Source: Chloroflexota bacterium
Lineage (GTDB): Archaea; Iainarchaeota; Iainarchaeia; Iainarchaeales; GCA-2688035
Reading direction: 5' to 3'
Assembly: GCA_030634785.1 (NCBI GenBank)
Contig: DAOWAC010000041.1
Span: 1-7,998, forward strand
Length of the DNA: 7,998 bases
Shown: piece after piece, positions 6,033-7,998 of the stretch
Numbering within the stretch: the first letter of the stretch is position 1
Layout of the letters: each line of letters opens with the position of its first letter
Notes under the pieces: model-generated
Seen by the model: the letters and a program-made list of their open reading frames with translations, nothing else
Told to the model about the DNA's origin: nothing
The model's database searches: none
Translations under genes and position numbers: made by a program

Positions 6033-6191
6033 TTAGTCAAATTTCTTAAAGCCGAGTTTTCCGGCAATTTCCTTAAAACATCTCCTGCATACCAGCAGGT
6101 TATATTTTCTTATCACGGCTTGTCTTGTGCCGCACATTCTGCATTTTCTTTTTACTTTTTCTGCTCTTATATCTCTTTTTTCTTTACTCAT
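6033..6191 (-). CDS. rps14: Small-subunit ribosomal protein uS14, zinc-binding form
   Basis: A 52-residue gene. The translation MSKEKRDIRAEKVKRKCRMC continues to a second cysteine pair in LLVCRRCFKEIAGKLGF. The cysteines at 17, 20, 35 and 38 form the C-x2-C ... C-x2-C zinc site of the short, Zn-type uS14 found in archaea. The C-terminal CRRCFKEIAGKLGFKKF is the family's usual ending and binds 16S rRNA in the 30S head. The ATG overlaps the uL5 stop by 4 nt (ATGA), so it is probably translated by coupling; only a distant GAGGTT is seen as an SD. Its place between uL5 and uS8 is canonical. Confidence 0.96.
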   Translation of the reverse strand: MSKEKRDIRAEKVKRKCRMCGTRQAVIRKYNLLVCRRCFKEIAGKLGFKKFD

Positions 6192-6703
6192 TCAAAAACA
6201 ACCTCAAACTTTTTTTGCACAAACTCCATTGCCTCTTCTTTTGAGATAGTGTGAGCTGCACCAACTTTGTGGTTTCTTATTTTTCTTCTTTTAATTCTAA
6301 AACCTGGTCTTTCGAGAGTTACCAAAACATCAAATCCTCTTACTCCAAGTGTTGGATCATATTTTATGTCAGGCATATCAATATACTCCTGTATTCCAAA
6401 TCCAAAATTTCCCTGGTTGTCAAAGCTTGTTGCTTTTAACTCATTTCCTTTGGCTGCGATGCCTCTTTTTAGAAAATCTTCTGCGTTTGAATTTCTAAGA
6501 GTAACTTTAAGACCTATTGGCAAGCCTGGTCTTATTCCCCATTTTGGCTGTCTTACTTTACATTTTGTCTTAATGGCTTTGCTGCCTGTAAGCTTTTCAA
6601 TAATCTTTTGTGCGGTTTTCATTTCGTTTGGTTCAGGGCCTACACCCATGTTTACTGTAACCTTAGAAATCTTTATTCCGCGCATTTTATTTTCTGAATC
6701 CAT
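6188..6703 (-). CDS. rpl5: Large-subunit ribosomal protein uL5
   Basis: A 5S rRNA-binding protein of the central protuberance that contacts P-site tRNA and works with uL18. From the ATG at 6703 it has 171 residues, normal for archaea. Signatures are IKISKVTVNMGVG (about 11-23), the RQPKWGIRPGLPIGLKVTLR stretch (52-71), GNFGFGIQEYIDMPDIKYDP (97-116) and LERPGFRIKRRK (130-141). An in-frame GTG at 6712 would add three residues (M-N-K), but it sits inside the GAGTGA motif that serves as SD for the ATG, so the ATG is preferred. The 3' end overlaps uS14 by 4 nt. Confidence 0.96.
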   Translation of the reverse strand: MDSENKMRGIKISKVTVNMGVGPEPNEMKTAQKIIEKLTGSKAIKTKCKVRQPKWGIRPGLPIGLKVTLRNSNAEDFLKRGIAAKGNELKATSFDNQGNFGFGIQEYIDMPDIKYDPTLGVRGFDVLVTLERPGFRIKRRKIRNHKVGAAHTISKEEAMEFVQKKFEVVFE

Positions 6704-6708
6704 TTTAT

Positions 6709-6714
6709 TCACTC
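6709..6714 (-). promoter_or_regulatory. Shine-Dalgarno GAGTGA that decides the uL5 start
   Basis: The last eS4 codon and stop (GAG TGA) form an SD-like motif 5 nt before the ATG at 6703. This placement argues against initiation at the GTG at 6712-6710, which lies within the motif itself. Confidence 0.5.
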
Positions 6715-7425
6715 GACTTTTATTACTGGTTTGTCATTTCCGATAATTACAATATTTGATTCAACCGTGCCAAATTCTCCGTCTTTTGTTTCAAGTGTTA
6801 CAAGCTTTGGTCTTCTCATTGTTCCGGCAACAAAATCTTTTACTTTTGCAACATCTCCTATGTGTCTTCCGTCAATAACAAAAGCAGTTTTTTTTGCTTC
6901 CTGTTTTATAACTTTGACAATTTTTTGTTCTGGAACTTTTATTAAAAGGCTGTCTCCAACTGAAACATCAGTTTTCTTTTCTTTGAATGTTCTTCCATCA
7001 TTTGTTGTAAGCTGAGTTTCTCCTTTTGCAATACTTTGTTTTTTAATAACCTTGCAAATTTTTTCTCTTTCTTCAAACTTTTCTTCCAAAAGGCAGAGCT
7101 TTCCTTTTTTGTTAAATAAAATTCTGTAAGTTTTTTTATCAGGTGTTATTGTAATAAGGTCAAAAAGTCCAACTGGTCTCTTTGGTTCCTTTGCAATTTT
7201 TCCATCAACCAAAACCGAACCTTGGTTCAGTATTTTCTTGGCTTCTTTTGCATTTTTTGCAATTCCAATCATGTCTCTTAAAACAAATCCAAGAGCAACA
7301 CTGTTCTTTTTCTTATGCGGGCCTGGCTTTGCCTTAATGTGCCAGATATGCTCTTTTCTAAGCAATGGTACTGCTCTTCCTGCTGCTAGTCTTTTTTCGC
7401 TTTTTCCTTCTCCTTTGTTAGCCAT
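6709..7425 (-). CDS. rps4e: Small-subunit ribosomal protein eS4
   Basis: An archaeal/eukaryotic-specific 30S protein. The 238 residues are the expected archaeal size. The N-terminal RS4NT segment runs GEGKSEKRLAAGRAVPLLRK to WHIKAKPGPHKKKNSVALGF (about 5-47). The S4 RNA-binding domain follows (LRDMIGIAKNAKEAKKILNQ, then GSVLVDGKI, about 49-77; RPVGLFDLITI at 83-93), then the central S4e domain (~95-170). A KOW-like C-terminal part (FVIDGRHIGDVAKVKDF, 182-198) ends near ESNIVIIGNDKPVIKVE. The ATG is 2 nt after the uL24 stop (TAA-AA-ATG), with AAGGTG in the last uL24 codons as SD. No irregularity. Confidence 0.98.
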   Translation of the reverse strand: MANKGEGKSEKRLAAGRAVPLLRKEHIWHIKAKPGPHKKKNSVALGFVLRDMIGIAKNAKEAKKILNQGSVLVDGKIAKEPKRPVGLFDLITITPDKKTYRILFNKKGKLCLLEEKFEEREKICKVIKKQSIAKGETQLTTNDGRTFKEKKTDVSVGDSLLIKVPEQKIVKVIKQEAKKTAFVIDGRHIGDVAKVKDFVAGTMRRPKLVTLETKDGEFGTVESNIVIIGNDKPVIKVE

Positions 7426-7427
7426 TT

Positions 7428-7910
7428 TTACTGCACCTTCTTTTCTTTTTTATCTTCTGTTTCTTTTTTTACAGGTTCTTCTTTGATTTTTTCTTTTTCA
7501 CTTGTTGTTTTTTCTTCTTTTTTTACTGGTTTTTCTTCCTTTTTCTTTTCTTCTTTCAAAACCTTTCCTTTGAATCTTTTTGCATCACTTTTGTCCAAAT
7601 CGACTACAAGAAGGTTTGAGGTCTTTAGTGGAACCTGTACTTCTTCTCCATTAGCCTTTTTTCTCATAACATTTTCAATAAAAACAATTCCTTTTCCATA
7701 ATTTACTGCGGTTATTTTTCCTGTTTTTCCTTTCATTCCGCCTCTCATAACTTTCATTGTGTCGCCTTTTCTAATTGGAATGCTTCTTTTTTCAAGCTGT
7801 TTTGCCAATTTTTTATCAAGGTGGCTTGCAAGACCCTGCTGTTTCATATGCAGTGGCTTATCGTAATGAAATTTCCTTTGCTTTTTTGGCTTGCTTGATT
7901 CAATCTTCAT
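7428..7910 (-). CDS. rpl24: Large-subunit ribosomal protein uL24 with a charged C-terminal tail
   Basis: An early-assembly 50S protein that binds 23S rRNA near the exit tunnel. Residues 1-118 hold the archaeal uL24 core: QRKFHYDKPLHMKQQGLASH (11-30) is the archaeal/eukaryotic N-terminal extension, and IPIRKGDTMKVMRGGMKGKT with GKITAVNYGKGIVFIENV (44-81) is the KOW motif. LLVVDLDKSDAKRFK (100-114) closes the fold. Residues ~119-160 are an added Lys/Glu tail (EEKKKEEKPVKKEEK, EEPVKKETEDKKEKKVQ). The core is family-length; the tail makes it ~40 residues longer than usual. The start at 7910 follows the uL14 stop by 10 nt, with TAGGTGA as stop plus SD. Confidence 0.96.
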   Translation of the reverse strand: MKIESSKPKKQRKFHYDKPLHMKQQGLASHLDKKLAKQLEKRSIPIRKGDTMKVMRGGMKGKTGKITAVNYGKGIVFIENVMRKKANGEEVQVPLKTSNLLVVDLDKSDAKRFKGKVLKEEKKKEEKPVKKEEKTTSEKEKIKEEPVKKETEDKKEKKVQ

Positions 7911-7920
7911 TTTAATTCAC

Positions 7921-7998
7921 CTAAATAACTGCTGATGAGATTCCTGCAATCTTTGGAAATCTTTCACCAACCTCTTTTGCTATAACTCCTTTTATTTC
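7921..7998 (-). CDS. rpl14: Large-subunit ribosomal protein uL14, C-terminal 25 residues
   Basis: The 3' end of a gene entering from the right edge. The 25 visible residues begin EIKGVIAKEVGERF and end PKIAGISSAVI before TAG. This matches the C-terminal helix and end of archaeal uL14 (general pattern: I-K-G-x-V-A-K/R-E-x-A-E-R-F/W, then I-A-S and a hydrophobic end). uL14 sits at the subunit interface next to uL24 and is the gene normally upstream of it. Too little is present to comment on the rest. Confidence 0.88.
   Translation of the reverse strand, partial: EIKGVIAKEVGERFPKIAGISSAVI

Overview
This window is a nearly complete archaeal spc-type ribosomal protein operon. Every supportable gene is on the minus strand, so transcription runs from high to low coordinates. 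In transcription order the genes are: uL14 (3' end only), uL24, eS4, uL5, uS14 (zinc form), uS8, uL6, eL32, eL19, uL18, uS5, uL30, uL15, SecY, a candidate 30-residue microprotein, and the 5' end of a DUF106 (Ylp/EMC3-like) membrane protein. The eS4, eL32 and eL19 genes, the long archaeal uL30 and the archaeal SecY sequence make the domain assignment secure. The DNA is AT-rich and the proteins are lysine-rich with mostly AGA/AGG arginine codons. No adenylate kinase gene follows secY. These points would fit a small-genome (DPANN-like) archaeon, but that placement is only an inference.

Layout: 7921-7998 holds the uL14 C-terminus. From 7910 down to 1735 lie twelve ribosomal protein genes with gaps of 0-13 nt or a 4-nt overlap. 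SecY occupies 354-1718. The last ~350 nt are less ordinary: a 93-nt stretch between secY and the DUF106 gene is exactly filled by a small ORF that has a good Shine-Dalgarno (SD) sequence and an ATG. No non-coding stretch approaches 300 nt.

The genes form one functional unit. They encode small- and large-subunit proteins, including the 5S rRNA binders uL5 and uL18, together with the SecY channel to which ribosomes dock and a YidC/EMC3-like insertase candidate. Translation looks tightly coupled. A recurrent GGTGA Shine-Dalgarno motif often contains or touches the previous stop codon, and three junctions share the pattern TAA-AA-ATG.

No wholly new system is visible. The points worth a second look are the secY/DUF106 small ORF (and the alternative that this gap is a regulatory leader), a lysine/alanine/histidine-rich N-terminal extension of eL32 with an internal 31-codon duplication, and Lys/Glu-rich C-terminal tails on uL24 and uL15.
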